From NCBI GenBank assembly GCA_041672845.1, contig JBAYYV010000002.1:310001-374000 (forward strand): a stretch of 64,000 bases of DNA, read 5' to 3'. The notes beneath the pieces are model-generated. The model was not told where the DNA came from and did no database searches. It saw nothing but the letters and a program-made list of their open reading frames with translations. This document shows positions 1-8,658 of the stretch, one piece after another. A program made the translations under genes and the position numbers. Positions within the stretch are counted from its first letter, which is position 1. Each line of letters starts with the position of its first letter. Source of the stretch: JBAYDV01 sp041672845. Lineage in GTDB: Bacteria; Bacteroidota; Bacteroidia; Bacteroidales; UBA932.

Positions 1-509
1 CTGGGTATAATGGAAATAAGATAGCTAAGGAGTTTTTAGCTGGTGCCAAAGATATATTATCTGCAGCACTTATAGTGGGATTGGCGGCAGGTATAATTAT
101 TATATTACAAGATGGTAAGATTATAGATAGTATCCTTCATTCAGTCGAATCTGGTATGGGTAATTCTAGCAAAATTTCATCCGTAGGTATAATGTATGGT
201 ATTCAAACTCTTATTAATTTAGTTATCCCCTCAGCTACTGCTAAAGCTGCTATTACTATCCCTATTATGGCACCTTTTGCAGATTTAATAAATGTTTCTA
301 GACAATCTACTGTAATGGCTTTCCAGTTTGGTGATGGTTTTACAAATATGATAACACCCACTTCTGGAGTATTAATAGCCGCATTAGGGTTAGCAAGAAT
401 TCCATATGCTAAATGGGTAAAGTGGATATGGAAATATATATTAGTTTTAATAATAATAGGATTCCTATTATTAATTCCTACAGTTATTTATTCCTTACCT
501 GGCTTTTAA
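1..509 (+). CDS. YfcC-family membrane carrier, C-terminal part
   Basis: The reading frame is open from base 3 to the stop at 509, so about 168 C-terminal residues are present and the start lies upstream of the window. It is strongly hydrophobic, with about four membrane segments. The stretches LINLVIPSATAKAAITIPIM and FQFGDGFTNMITPTSGVL resemble the second half of YfcC-type carriers in the C4-dicarboxylate/ArcD-like superfamily, where the GDGFTN-ITPTSG segment is characteristic. Members sit in the inner membrane and are thought to move amino acids or organic acids. The substrate cannot be read from sequence; an arginine/ornithine role would fit the arginine deiminase at 35.9 kb, but that is inference. 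It ends about 100 bases before rpsL, which has its own promoter. Confidence 0.75.
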   Translation, partial: GYNGNKIAKEFLAGAKDILSAALIVGLAAGIIIILQDGKIIDSILHSVESGMGNSSKISSVGIMYGIQTLINLVIPSATAKAAITIPIMAPFADLINVSRQSTVMAFQFGDGFTNMITPTSGVLIAALGLARIPYAKWVKWIWKYILVLIIIGFLLLIPTVIYSLPGF

Positions 510-529
510 TTCGTTTTGTTAAAATCTTG

Positions 530-559
530 TTGGTAAATAGAAAAAAATGGTTAACTTTG
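530..559 (+). promoter_or_regulatory. Bacteroidetes-type promoter of the rpsL operon
   Basis: TTG at 530-532 and TAACTTTG at 552-559 are separated by 19 bases, matching the Bacteroidetes housekeeping consensus (TTTG, 19-20 bases, TAnnTTTG). This predicts a leader of about 45 bases before the rpsL ATG at 611. Confidence 0.75.
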
Positions 560-610
560 CAGCCCGTAATTTTTGCGGAAATAATATAAAGTTAAGATTA
601 ATAACATTTT

Positions 611-994
611 ATGCCAACAATTCAACAACTAGTTCGTAAAGGACGTGAGGTTATCAAAGAAAAGAGTAAATCTCGCGCGTTGGATGCATGTCCTCAGAAG
701 AGGGGTGTTTGTGTAAGAGTTTACACTACCACACCTAAGAAGCCTAACTCAGCTATGCGTAAAGTAGCTCGTGTAAGACTTACTAATCAAAAAGAGGTTA
801 ATGCATACATCCCAGGTGAAGGGCACAATCTCCAAGAGCATTCAATCGTGCTTGTTAGAGGTGGTCGTGTAAAAGACCTTCCTGGTGTACGTTACCATGT
901 TCTTCGTGGAGCATTGGATACAGCTGGTGTAGAGGGCAGAACTCAAAGTCGTTCTCTATATGGAGCTAAAAGACCAAAATCCAAGAAGAAGTAA
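611..994 (+). CDS. rpsL: 30S ribosomal protein S12
   Basis: S12 of the small subunit shapes the decoding centre and controls translational accuracy. The 127-residue product has the normal family length and carries the hallmark segments [28 protein letters not shown] and [12 protein letters not shown]. The lysines whose replacement gives streptomycin resistance (in PKKPNS and GRVKDLPG) are both present, so the sequence looks streptomycin-sensitive at these sites. It is the first gene of a str-type operon: rpsG follows after 33 bases, then fusA and rpsJ, all on the same strand. No Shine-Dalgarno sequence is evident, as usual for this phylum. Confidence 0.98.
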   Translation: MPTIQQLVRKGREVIKEKSKSRALDACPQKRGVCVRVYTTTPKKPNSAMRKVARVRLTNQKEVNAYIPGEGHNLQEHSIVLVRGGRVKDLPGVRYHVLRGALDTAGVEGRTQSRSLYGAKRPKSKKK

Positions 995-1027
995 GTCTAA
1001 TCAATTAATTTATTACAATTTCAAAAA

Positions 1028-1504
1028 ATGAGAAAATCAAAGCCTAAAAAGAGGATTCTACTTCCTGATCCTAAGTATCACGAGGTGTTAGTAACACAAT
1101 TCGTGAACAATCTTATGTTGCAGGGGAAGAAGAGTATCGCTTATTTAATTTTTTATGATGCCATTGATATGGTCGGCGAGAAGATGAAAGATTCTGACAA
1201 GGCTCCTCTCGATATTTGGAAGAAAGCACTTGAAAACATTACTCCTCAAGTAGAAGTAAAAAGCCGTAGAGTCGGTGGTGCTAATTTCCAGGTTCCGATG
1301 GAAGTTCGTCCAGACCGTAAAGTATCATTAGCATTAAAGAATATGGTACTCTTTGCACGTAAACGTTCTGGTCATTCCATGGCCGAAAAATTGTCTGCTG
1401 AAATAATAGCAGCTTATAATAATGAAGGTGCAGCATATAAGAGAAAAGAAGATATGCACCGTATGGCAGAAGCTAATAAAGCTTTTGCACATTTCCGTTT
1501 CTAG
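1028..1504 (+). CDS. rpsG: 30S ribosomal protein S7
   Basis: S7 binds the 3' major domain of 16S rRNA and nucleates assembly of the small-subunit head. The 158-residue product has the family N-terminus (MRKSKPKKR, then LPDPKY), the central [19 protein letters not shown] segment and the C-terminal [23 protein letters not shown] tail. Length is normal. It lies 33 bases after rpsL and 9 bases before fusA, in the conserved S12-S7-EF-G order, and is probably cotranscribed from the promoter at 530-559. Confidence 0.98.
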   Translation: MRKSKPKKRILLPDPKYHEVLVTQFVNNLMLQGKKSIAYLIFYDAIDMVGEKMKDSDKAPLDIWKKALENITPQVEVKSRRVGGANFQVPMEVRPDRKVSLALKNMVLFARKRSGHSMAEKLSAEIIAAYNNEGAAYKRKEDMHRMAEANKAFAHFRF

Positions 1505-1513
1505 TTTAATATT

Positions 1514-3628
1514 ATGGCAAGAGATTTAAAATATACTAGAAATATAGGGATAATAGCCCATATTGATGCAGGTAAAACTACTACATCTGAAAGAATCTTA
1601 TATTATACAGGTAAAACTTATAAAATAGGTGAGGTTCACGATGGTGCTGCTACTATGGACTGGATGGCCCAGGAACAAGAAAGAGGTATTACTATTACCT
1701 CAGCTGCTACTACTGCTTTTTGGCATTATAATGATAAAAAGTATCAAATAAACCTTATAGATACACCAGGTCATGTCGATTTTACTGTAGAAGTAGAACG
1801 TTCATTACGTGTACTTGATGGAACCGTAGCCACATTTGATGCAGTAGGCCGTGTACAACCACAGTCTGAAACTGTTTGGCGTCAAGCTGATAAATATGGA
1901 GTCCCTAAGATAGCATATGTAAATAAGATGGACCGTGTAGGTGCGGATTTCTTAGCATGTGTTGAAGATATGAAGAAAAAGTTAGGAACTATCCCTGTAC
2001 CTATTTGTTTAAATATAGGTGCTGAAGATCAATTTGAAGGTGTAGTAGATTTAATAGCTAATAAAGCTATCTATTATGATCAAGATAGCGTGGAACTAAA
2101 GAATTATGTAATTAAAGATGTTCCTGCTGAAATGGAAGCTGACGTAGCAGAGTGGAGAGGTAAATTAATCGAGGTAATAGCTGAATATAATGATACACTT
2201 CTCGAAAAATATTTTGACAATCCAGATTCTATTACTGAAGAAGAAATTATAGCTGCTTTGAGAAAAGCCACTATAGATATGGCTGTAGTTCCTACATGCT
2301 GTGGTTCTTCATTTAAGAATAAAGGTGTTCAGTTCCTATTAGATGCTGTTATGCGTTACTTACCTTCTCCTTTGGATGTTCCTTCTATTATAGGAATTAA
2401 TCCAGATACTAATGAAGAAGAAAAACGTCATGCAAATTCTAAAGACCCTTTTTGTGCACTTATTTTCAAAATAGCTACTGACCCTTATGTAGGTCGTTTA
2501 GCTTTTATGAGAGTATATTCAGGTACACTAAATGCGGGTTCATACGTACATAATACTCGTTCAGGAAAAAAAGAACGTGTTTCTCGTTTATTCCAGATGC
2601 ATTCTAATAAACAAAACTCTATACCTTTAGTAGAGGCAGGAGATATTTGTGCTGCTGTAGGATTTAAAGAATTAAAGACAGGAGATACTATTTGTGATGA
2701 ATCTCATCCTATTATGCTTGAATCTATGACATTCCCTGATCCCGTAATTGGATTAGCAGTAGAACCAAAAACTCAAAAAGATTTAGATAAATTAGGTATT
2801 GCACTTAGTAAATTAGCTGAAGAAGATCCTACATTCACAGTTCGTTCAGATCAAGAATCAGGACAAACTATTATTAGTGGTATGGGTGAACTTCACTTAG
2901 ATATTATCGTAGATCGTTTAAGAAGAGAATTTGGTGTTGAAATTAATCAGGGTGCTCCTCAGGTGAATTATAAAGAATCTATCCGTTCTACTGTTCGACA
3001 TCGTGAAGTGTTTAAGAAACAGTCTGGTGGTAGAGGTAAATTCGCAGATATTATCATAGAGATAGGACCTACAGACGAAGGTGTTTCTGGGCTTCAATTT
3101 ATAGATCAAGTGAAAGGTGGTAACATTCCTCGTGAATTTATTCCTTCTGTACAGAAAGGATTCCAATCAGCTATGGCTAATGGTGTATTAGCAGGATATG
3201 AAGTACCTTCTATGAAGGTTGTTTTAAAAGATGGTTCATTCCATCCAGTCGATTCAGACCAGCTTTCTTTTGAAATCTGTGCTAGAATGGCTTTCCGTCA
3301 TGCAATGCCAAAGGCTAATCCTGTTATTATGGAACCTATCATGACTTTAGAAGTAGTTACACCAGAAGAATATATGGGTGATGTTATCGGCGACCTTAAT
3401 AAGCGTCGTGGGCAAATCACAAATATGGATTCCAGAGCTAATGCTAGATTAATAAAGGCAAATGTTCCTCTTTCAGAACAATTTGGTTATGTTACAGTAT
3501 TAAGAACTTTATCTTCAGGTAGAGCTACTAGTACTATGGAATTTTCACATTATGCAGAACTACCTACAAATCTTGCAAAAGAAGTTATAGAAGCTGCTGG
3601 TGGAAATAATTTAGATGATGACGAATAA
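1514..3628 (+). CDS. fusA: Translation elongation factor G
   Basis: EF-G is the GTPase that drives tRNA-mRNA translocation and, with RRF, ribosome recycling. The 704-residue protein is full length. Its P-loop AHIDAGKT lies at residues 15-22, followed by a switch region with [15 protein letters not shown] and NKMD motifs; domains II-V follow, including [18 protein letters not shown] and the C-terminal [16 protein letters not shown] segment. It is third in the rpsL-rpsG-fusA-rpsJ operon, with gaps of 9 and 26 bases. Codon use is rich in A/T-ending codons, as in its neighbours. No second EF-G or tuf gene is in the window. Confidence 0.98.
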   Translation: MARDLKYTRNIGIIAHIDAGKTTTSERILYYTGKTYKIGEVHDGAATMDWMAQEQERGITITSAATTAFWHYNDKKYQINLIDTPGHVDFTVEVERSLRVLDGTVATFDAVGRVQPQSETVWRQADKYGVPKIAYVNKMDRVGADFLACVEDMKKKLGTIPVPICLNIGAEDQFEGVVDLIANKAIYYDQDSVELKNYVIKDVPAEMEADVAEWRGKLIEVIAEYNDTLLEKYFDNPDSITEEEIIAALRKATIDMAVVPTCCGSSFKNKGVQFLLDAVMRYLPSPLDVPSIIGINPDTNEEEKRHANSKDPFCALIFKIATDPYVGRLAFMRVYSGTLNAGSYVHNTRSGKKERVSRLFQMHSNKQNSIPLVEAGDICAAVGFKELKTGDTICDESHPIMLESMTFPDPVIGLAVEPKTQKDLDKLGIALSKLAEEDPTFTVRSDQESGQTIISGMGELHLDIIVDRLRREFGVEINQGAPQVNYKESIRSTVRHREVFKKQSGGRGKFADIIIEIGPTDEGVSGLQFIDQVKGGNIPREFIPSVQKGFQSAMANGVLAGYEVPSMKVVLKDGSFHPVDSDQLSFEICARMAFRHAMPKANPVIMEPIMTLEVVTPEEYMGDVIGDLNKRRGQITNMDSRANARLIKANVPLSEQFGYVTVLRTLSSGRATSTMEFSHYAELPTNLAKEVIEAAGGNNLDDDE

Positions 3629-3654
3629 TTTATAGAATAAGAAAAACAAAAGAT

Positions 3655-3960
3655 ATGAGTCAGAAAATAAGAATCAAATTAAAATCTTTCGATCATGCTC
3701 TAGTAGACAAATCTGCAGAGAAAATCGTTAAGACAGTGAAGGCCACAGGTGCTGTTATTAATGGCCCTATTCCTCTTCCTACAGACAAAAAAATCTTTAC
3801 AGTAAACCGTTCTACCTTTGTTAATAAGAAGTCTCGCGAGCAGTTTGAGCTTAACTCTTACTGTCGTCTATTAGACATTTATAGTTCTACTTCAAGTACT
3901 GTAGATGCACTAATGAAACTTGAACTTCCTAGTGGTGTAGAAGTTGAAATTAAAGTTTGA
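3655..3960 (+). CDS. rpsJ: 30S ribosomal protein S10
   Basis: S10 is a small-subunit head protein, also known as NusE in transcription antitermination. The 101-residue product has the typical start [18 protein letters not shown] and the segments [30 protein letters not shown] and [11 protein letters not shown]. It closes the str-type operon. In most Bacteroidetes rpsJ leads directly into rplC-rplD-rplW and the rest of the S10 operon. Here the strand instead carries a tRNA promoter overlapping the rpsJ stop, a tRNA and a terminator, so the cluster is interrupted. Confidence 0.98.
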   Translation: MSQKIRIKLKSFDHALVDKSAEKIVKTVKATGAVINGPIPLPTDKKIFTVNRSTFVNKKSREQFELNSYCRLLDIYSSTSSTVDALMKLELPSGVEVEIKV

Positions 3961-3986
3961 TAATAAAATAGAAATAACTATCTTTG
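3956..3986 (+). promoter_or_regulatory. Promoter for the CAT-anticodon tRNA
   Basis: TTTG at 3956-3959 and TATCTTTG at 3979-3986 are exactly 19 bases apart, a full match to the Bacteroidetes consensus. The TTTG shares bases with the rpsJ stop codon (TGA 3958-3960). Transcription would begin near 3992 and run through a leader of about 50 bases into the tRNA at 4044. Confidence 0.75.
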
Positions 3987-4043
3987 AGGTCTGAAATCAC
4001 GGAACTACAGAAAGAAGAATTTTCTTTTTCAAGATAGTGATTA

Positions 4044-4118
4044 GGGCCCATAGCTCAGTTGGTTAGTAGCACCTGACTCATAATCAGGGGGTCGCTGGTT
4101 CAAGCCCAGCTGGGCCCA
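4044..4118 (+). tRNA. tRNA with CAT anticodon (Ile2 or elongator Met)
   Basis: A cloverleaf can be drawn: acceptor GGGCCCA/TGGGCCC, anticodon stem CCTGA/TCAGG with loop CTCATAA (anticodon CAT at 4079-4081), and T-arm GCTGG/CCAGC with loop TTCAAGC. CCA is not encoded after discriminator A4118. The G1-C72 pair and the lack of three G-C pairs in the anticodon stem exclude initiator tRNA. The T-arm and anticodon arm resemble the E. coli isoleucine tRNA that is converted by lysidine (reading ATA), but elongator methionine cannot be excluded. The D-arm is odd: relative to the usual GGTTAGAGC there is an extra T at about 4067, giving a 10-base loop and a C13-T22 mismatch. Confidence 0.85.
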
Positions 4119-4152
4119 CAGTAAAAGATAGATTATTACTAAATATAATCTT

Positions 4153-4186
4153 AAAACATTTAAGCACATGCTTAAATGTTTTTTTT
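4153..4186 (+). terminator. Intrinsic terminator after the tRNA
   Basis: A perfect 13-base-pair stem (4153-4165 with 4170-4182) closes a 4-base loop, and the T run extends to 4186. It ends the tRNA transcript and separates it from the gene at 4253. Confidence 0.85.
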
Positions 4187-4194
4187 CATATTTT

Positions 4195-4224
4195 TTGTTC
4201 CTAAATAAAAATGGGCTAGATTTG
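4195..4224 (+). promoter_or_regulatory. Promoter of the Nim-like flavoprotein gene
   Basis: TTG at 4195-4197 (end of a T6G run) and TAGATTTG at 4217-4224 are 19 bases apart, a consensus Bacteroidetes promoter. The start codon lies 28 bases further on. Confidence 0.75.
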
Positions 4225-4252
4225 TAGTTAAAATTCTAGAAGGTTAAAACTC

Positions 4253-4741
4253 ATGAGAAGAAAAGAACGAGAAATAACTGATAAAGAGAAAATATTCTCT
4301 ATAATGAATAATTGTGAAGCTGGAGTAATAGGGCTTATAGATCAGGGAGAACCATATACTATACCTATTAATTTAATTTCAATGTATCAAGATGGAAAGT
4401 TTGTGTTATTCTTTCATTCAGCTTCTAAAGGTAAAAAATTAAATTTAATAGAAAAAAATCCAAAAATTTCTTTTTCAATGTTTACTGACACTCATTTCAT
4501 ATTAAACGATGAAAAAGGTGTTCCTACTATGAAATATAGAAGTGTTTGTGGAAAAGGTATTGCGACTATAATAAATCAAGATGAAAATACTGCTGTATTG
4601 AAATTGTTGATGTGTAAATATGCTCCAGACTCTAATTTTGAGGTAACTGATAAAATGGGGAAAATAGTTAAAATTGTTAGAATAGATGTCGAAGAAATTT
4701 ACGGTAAATCAAATATTATAGAAAAATCTAATGATTATTAG
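4253..4741 (+). CDS. Pyridoxamine 5'-phosphate oxidase-like (Nim-type) flavoprotein
   Basis: The 162-residue protein fits the FMN-binding split-barrel family that includes NimA-type nitroimidazole reductases and many uncharacterised Bacteroidales proteins. Its N-terminus MRRKEREITDKEKIFSIMNN, then a GEPYTIPINL strand and FHSASKGKKLNLIEKNPKISF, follow the family pattern of FMN-contacting strands. Such proteins are cytoplasmic dimers with reductase or redox functions; the natural substrate is unknown. It has its own promoter (4195-4224) and stands alone between a terminator and a convergent response regulator. Calling it a drug-resistance gene from family membership alone would be unjustified. 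Confidence 0.75.
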   Translation: MRRKEREITDKEKIFSIMNNCEAGVIGLIDQGEPYTIPINLISMYQDGKFVLFFHSASKGKKLNLIEKNPKISFSMFTDTHFILNDEKGVPTMKYRSVCGKGIATIINQDENTAVLKLLMCKYAPDSNFEVTDKMGKIVKIVRIDVEEIYGKSNIIEKSNDY

Positions 4742-4765
4742 ACATAATAATAAATATACTAGAAG

Positions 4766-5134
4766 TTATAGGTATTTTTCTATCATATTAAATAATTCTC
4801 TAGAAATAATAGGTTTTGGTAAGAAATCATTGCATCCGACAACTTCAGCTTTTTTTCTATCTGATTCCATAACGTTTGCAGATACTGCTATAATAGGAGT
4901 TTCCTTATTAAATTCTCTTATTAAATGAGTGGCTTCGAAGCCATCCATTACTATCATCTTTAAATCCATAAGAACTAAATCTATACCTCCGTTTTCCATT
5001 TGAGCTACAGCTTCTTTACCATTTACAGCTTTTTTTAAATCATATTTTTTTCTTAAAAGAGAGACTAGAAGAAAAGAATTATCTTCATTATCTTCTACTA
5101 TTAAAATAGTAGCTTTTTTATCTTTTGGATTCAT
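4766..5134 (-). CDS. Single-domain response regulator (CheY-like receiver)
   Basis: The 122-residue protein is a receiver domain with no output domain. Visible active-site residues are the acidic pair E14-D15, phospho-acceptor D57 (VLMDLKM), S85 in the VSAN segment and K107 (LPKP). The usual MPxMDG loop reads MIVMDG here. Such stand-alone receivers pass phosphate in phosphorelays or bind partners directly, and are common as detached parts of hybrid kinases. No histidine kinase or phosphotransfer protein is in the window, so its partner is unknown. It is convergent with the flavoprotein gene at 4253-4741. Confidence 0.85.
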   Translation of the reverse strand: MNPKDKKATILIVEDNEDNSFLLVSLLRKKYDLKKAVNGKEAVAQMENGGIDLVLMDLKMIVMDGFEATHLIREFNKETPIIAVSANVMESDRKKAEVVGCNDFLPKPIISRELFNMIEKYL

Positions 5135-5237
5135 AGTATGTTATAATTAGTCATTTCAAAAAAAATTATAGAATAGATTTGTTCTATGTAAAAGTAAAAA
5201 GAATAACAATCTTTTCAAAATAAAAGTAAAATTTGTT

Positions 5238-5245
5238 TAAATTTG
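5238..5245 (+). promoter_or_regulatory. -7 element of the chromate transporter promoter
   Basis: TAAATTTG matches TAnnTTTG; a clear TTTG is missing upstream (TTTTC near 5212). Its position makes an upstream TTG at 5233 implausible as a start codon and favours the ATG at 5266, giving a leader of about 15 bases. Confidence 0.55.
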
Positions 5246-5265
5246 TAGCCGTTAAAAAGATAGTT

Positions 5266-5832
5266 ATGAATCAAAAAAATACTAAGAATATTTATTTAGA
5301 AATGTTCTGGTCTTTCTTTAAAATAGGAGCTTTTACAATAGGTGGGGGTTATGCTATGCTTCCTCTTATACAAAGAGAAGTGGTAGATAGAAAAAAATGG
5401 ATAGATTCTAAAGAATTTTTGGATATGACTGTTTTAGCTCAAACTGCTCCAGGGTTATTAGCTATGAATATTTCTATAGCTGTGGGGAATAAAATCAAAG
5501 GTAAAAAAGGAGCTTTAGTAAGTTCTATAGGAGCGGCATTACCTTCATTTGTTTCGATTTTAATAATAGCTATCTTTTTAACCAAATTTCAAGATAATAT
5601 ATATATCAAAAAGATGTTTAAAGCTTTAAGACCTGTAGTCGTGGCTTTATTAGTTATTCCTATTATTACGCTTTCTAAAGGAGCAGGATTAAATTGGAAA
5701 AATGTATGGATGCCTATAGTCGCTGCTGTCGGTATATCTTTTTTTAATCTTTCTCCAGTTTGGTTTATTTTAGCAGCGATATTAGGAGGAATAGGATGGG
5801 CATATACGAAGAAAAGGAGGGTTAAAGAGTGA
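5266..5832 (+). CDS. Chromate transporter family protein, first half-size subunit
   Basis: The 188-residue product (from ATG 5266) is one half-length unit of the CHR/ChrA family, with about five membrane segments. It opens with the family signature FFKIGAFTIGGGYAMLPLIQ and contains AQTAPGLLAMNISIAVG. Half-size CHR proteins usually occur as adjacent pairs that work together, and that is the arrangement here: the next gene overlaps by 4 bases. The family exports chromate in some bacteria; in anaerobic Bacteroidales the natural anion is uncertain. The frame can be extended to a TTG at 5233, but this lies inside the predicted promoter. Confidence 0.85.
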   Translation: MNQKNTKNIYLEMFWSFFKIGAFTIGGGYAMLPLIQREVVDRKKWIDSKEFLDMTVLAQTAPGLLAMNISIAVGNKIKGKKGALVSSIGAALPSFVSILIIAIFLTKFQDNIYIKKMFKALRPVVVALLVIPIITLSKGAGLNWKNVWMPIVAAVGISFFNLSPVWFILAAILGGIGWAYTKKRRVKE

Positions 5833-6365
5833 TATATTTACAGATATTTATTTCTTTTTTTAAAATAGGTATTTTTGGATTTGGTGGTGGTGCTGCTATG
5901 ATTTCCTTTTTTCAATATGAATTGGTAGATAAATATGGATGGATTTCAGCACCTCAATTAACAGATATGATAGCTGTGTCTCAAATGACACCTGGACCTA
6001 TTGGTATTAATTGTGCTACTTATGCTGGATATTTAGCTACTGGTACAGTTTGGGGTTCTTTTATAGCCACTTTTGCTATTGTATTACCATCGTTTATTAT
6101 TATGATATTGTTAACAAGGTTTGTGGCCAAATATGCTAATAATCTTTATATAGAAAAATGTATGCAAATATTAAGACCTACTGTAATAGGATTGATAGGT
6201 GCAGCAGTATTTAGTATGTTAACAGAAGATACATTTGGACCTAATTATTCTAATATTTCCAGTTGGATTATTTTTATAGTAAGTTTGTTCCTTTTAGATA
6301 AAATTAAACTCAATCCGTTGATATTAATAGTCGCGGCAGCAGTAATTGGTCTAATTATTTATTAA
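5829..6365 (+). CDS. Chromate transporter family protein, second half-size subunit
   Basis: This is the partner of the preceding gene: 178 residues, beginning with a GTG whose GTGA overlaps the upstream stop codon, which suggests translational coupling. It repeats the half-unit signature (FFKIGIFGFGGGAAMISFFQ) and the SQMTPGPIGINCATYAG segment, followed by four or so further membrane spans. The pair probably assembles as antiparallel or side-by-side halves of one transporter. A TonB-dependent receptor gene follows after only 16 bases on the same strand, so all three may share a transcript, although a functional link is not evident. Confidence 0.85.
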   Translation: MIYLQIFISFFKIGIFGFGGGAAMISFFQYELVDKYGWISAPQLTDMIAVSQMTPGPIGINCATYAGYLATGTVWGSFIATFAIVLPSFIIMILLTRFVAKYANNLYIEKCMQILRPTVIGLIGAAVFSMLTEDTFGPNYSNISSWIIFIVSLFLLDKIKLNPLILIVAAAVIGLIIY

Positions 6366-6381
6366 TATTTAAAGAATATCA

Positions 6382-8658
6382 ATGAGAAAGTTATTTAGTT
6401 TTTTAATAGGTCTTAGTATAGTATTTAATGGTTTTGCTCAGAGTAGTGATGCAAATGTTACTGGACATGTAGTAGATTCTGAAACAGGTGCACATCTTCC
6501 TTTTATAGATGTAGTAGTAGTCGGTACTACAATAGGTACTACTACAGATGCTACAGGCCATTTCTTTTTAAAAAATCTTCCCTTGGGTATTTATATTTTA
6601 AAAGCGTCTAGTATAGGTTATACTTCAGATGAAAAAAAAGTAGAATTAAAAAAAGGTAAAACTATAAATATATTTTTTAATATAACGGAAGATGCTATTT
6701 TACTGCAGGGTACTGTAGTCTCAGCAAATAAAAATGATACTAAAAGAGGAGAAGCTCCAGCTATAGTAAATCTTATTACTCCTAAGATGTTTGAAAGGGC
6801 TAATGCTACATGTTTATCCGATGGCCTTAATTTTCAGCCTGGTCTTAGAATGGAAAACGATTGTCAAAACTGTGGCTATCAACAGGTTAGAATAAATGGT
6901 CTTGAAGGTAATTATTCTCAAATACTTATAGATAATAGACCAGTTTCAAGTGCTTTGGCAGGAATTTATGGTTTAGAACAAATTCCAATTAATCTTATTG
7001 AAAAAGTAGAAGTTATTCGGGGTGGAGGTTCAGCTCTTTTCGGAGCAAATGCCATAGCAGGTACTGTAAATATTATTACTAAAAAAGCTTTTTCGAATTC
7101 TGTTAAAATTTCAAATAACACATCGCTGATAGGAATGGATACTTTTGATAATAATACATCGCTTAATGCATCTTTAGTTACTGATAATTGCAAAGCAGGA
7201 GTATCACTTTTTGCTTCAGCTAGAGCTAGAAATCCTTATGATGCAGATGGAGATGGTTATTCGGAATTAGGTAAAATAAGATCTAAAACATTAGGATTAA
7301 GAGGTTATTATAGAACATCTAATAATACTAAATTATCATATGAATATCATAATATAAATGAATTCCGTAGAGGTGGTAATAAATTTGATTTACAGCCATT
7401 TGAAACTGAAATAACAGAGCAGTTAAAACATGATATTAATACTGGAAGTGTCGCGTATGATATATTCTTAGATAATAATAAACATTGGATCCAGTTATAT
7501 TCATCTATACAACATGTGGATCGTGATAGCTATTATGGTGCTAATTTTGATCTGAATGCTTATGGTAAAACTGAAGATATGACTAATGTAGATGGTATCC
7601 AATATGTATTAAATATGGATAAATGTTTATTTATGTCAGCTACATTGACGACAGGAATAGAATATAAGTATTCATACTTGAGAGATAAGATGCTAGGATA
7701 TGGGCGTGATATGACTCAAGAAATAAATCTTTATAGTGCATTTGCTCAGAATGAATGGAAAAATAAAAAAATATCTTTGTTAATAGGAGGTAGAGTCGAT
7801 AAAACTTCTGTTTTAGATAATCCAATTTTTAGCCCAAGAACTACTGTAAGATATACGCTTGTTAAAAATTTAGTTTTAAGAGCTAGTTTCGGTACAGGGT
7901 TTAGAGCTCCTCAAACATATAATGAAGATCTTCATGTAGAAGCTGTGGGTGGTGTTGTAAAATTGATTTCCAATTCTCCAGATTTAAAAACTGAACATTC
8001 AAATACTTATAGTTTATCAGTCGATTATCATAAAATTTGGAAAGGTGGAGGTTTGACTTTCTTAATAGAAGGGTTCTATACAAATTTAAAAGATGTCTTT
8101 AAGTTAGAAGAAAATGGAGTAGATACTAACGGGAACCTTCTTATGCAAAGAGTAAATGGTAGTGGTGCGAAGGTGATGGGGACCAATATAGAAGCCATGT
8201 TAGTTCCTCATAGGGGATTAGAAATTCAAGCTGGTGTAACATATCAAAAAAGTAGATATGATAAAGCTGAAAAATGGAGTGATGATGTAGTTTCACAGAG
8301 AAGAATGTTTAGAACCCCTGATTTTTATGGATATATTACAGCATCTTATGTTATAACAAGTGATTTAGAACTAAGTGTTAATGGTACATATACTGGTGAA
8401 ATGTTAGTACAACACTTAGCTGGTTATATTCCTAAGGACATAGAACAATTAACCCCTGATTTTTTCGATATGGGAATAAAAGTGAATTATGATTTTAAGC
8501 TAGGACAATGTTCTCATATAAATGTACATACTGGAATAAAAAATATTTTTAATAGTTATCAAAGCGATTTTGATAAAGGGGCTACTAGAGATGCTAGTTA
8601 TATTTATGGTCCTATTTATCCTAGAACAGTTTATTTAGGTATAGATTATAAATTCTAA
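6382..8658 (+). CDS. TonB-dependent outer-membrane receptor
   Basis: The 758-residue protein begins with a signal peptide (cut near FNGFAQ, residue 20). A carboxypeptidase-regulatory-like domain follows (about 25-110: GHVVDSETGAHLPFIDVVVV), then a plug domain (about 120-230: QVRINGLEGNYSQILIDNRP, VEVIRGGGSALFGANAIAGT) and a 22-strand-type barrel ending in YLGIDYKF with a terminal Phe. The cysteine pair in NDCQNCGYQQ and the plug pattern resemble colicin/ferric-siderophore/haem-type receptors rather than SusC. The role would be TonB-driven uptake of a metal complex or cofactor across the outer membrane; the ligand is not inferable. Its stop codon directly abuts the convergent stop of the next gene. 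Confidence 0.9.
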   Translation: MRKLFSFLIGLSIVFNGFAQSSDANVTGHVVDSETGAHLPFIDVVVVGTTIGTTTDATGHFFLKNLPLGIYILKASSIGYTSDEKKVELKKGKTINIFFNITEDAILLQGTVVSANKNDTKRGEAPAIVNLITPKMFERANATCLSDGLNFQPGLRMENDCQNCGYQQVRINGLEGNYSQILIDNRPVSSALAGIYGLEQIPINLIEKVEVIRGGGSALFGANAIAGTVNIITKKAFSNSVKISNNTSLIGMDTFDNNTSLNASLVTDNCKAGVSLFASARARNPYDADGDGYSELGKIRSKTLGLRGYYRTSNNTKLSYEYHNINEFRRGGNKFDLQPFETEITEQLKHDINTGSVAYDIFLDNNKHWIQLYSSIQHVDRDSYYGANFDLNAYGKTEDMTNVDGIQYVLNMDKCLFMSATLTTGIEYKYSYLRDKMLGYGRDMTQEINLYSAFAQNEWKNKKISLLIGGRVDKTSVLDNPIFSPRTTVRYTLVKNLVLRASFGTGFRAPQTYNEDLHVEAVGGVVKLISNSPDLKTEHSNTYSLSVDYHKIWKGGGLTFLIEGFYTNLKDVFKLEENGVDTNGNLLMQRVNGSGAKVMGTNIEAMLVPHRGLEIQAGVTYQKSRYDKAEKWSDDVVSQRRMFRTPDFYGYITASYVITSDLELSVNGTYTGEMLVQHLAGYIPKDIEQLTPDFFDMGIKVNYDFKLGQCSHINVHTGIKNIFNSYQSDFDKGATRDASYIYGPIYPRTVYLGIDYKF

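Noticed and set aside
2918..3166. Antisense 82-residue reading frame inside fusA
   Set aside because: It lies wholly within a conserved gene, has no promoter and no recognisable product; the same holds for the other antisense frames inside genes.
4044..4118. Initiator tRNA-fMet
   Set aside because: It has a paired G1-C72 and lacks the three consecutive G-C pairs of the initiator anticodon stem.
4253..4741. Metronidazole-resistance nim gene
   Set aside because: Many family members have no role in resistance; sequence alone cannot show it and no mobile element accompanies it.
5266..6365. Chromate transporter broken by a frameshift
   Set aside because: Each half starts with its own family signature and has a proper start and stop; half-size pairs are a normal form of the family.
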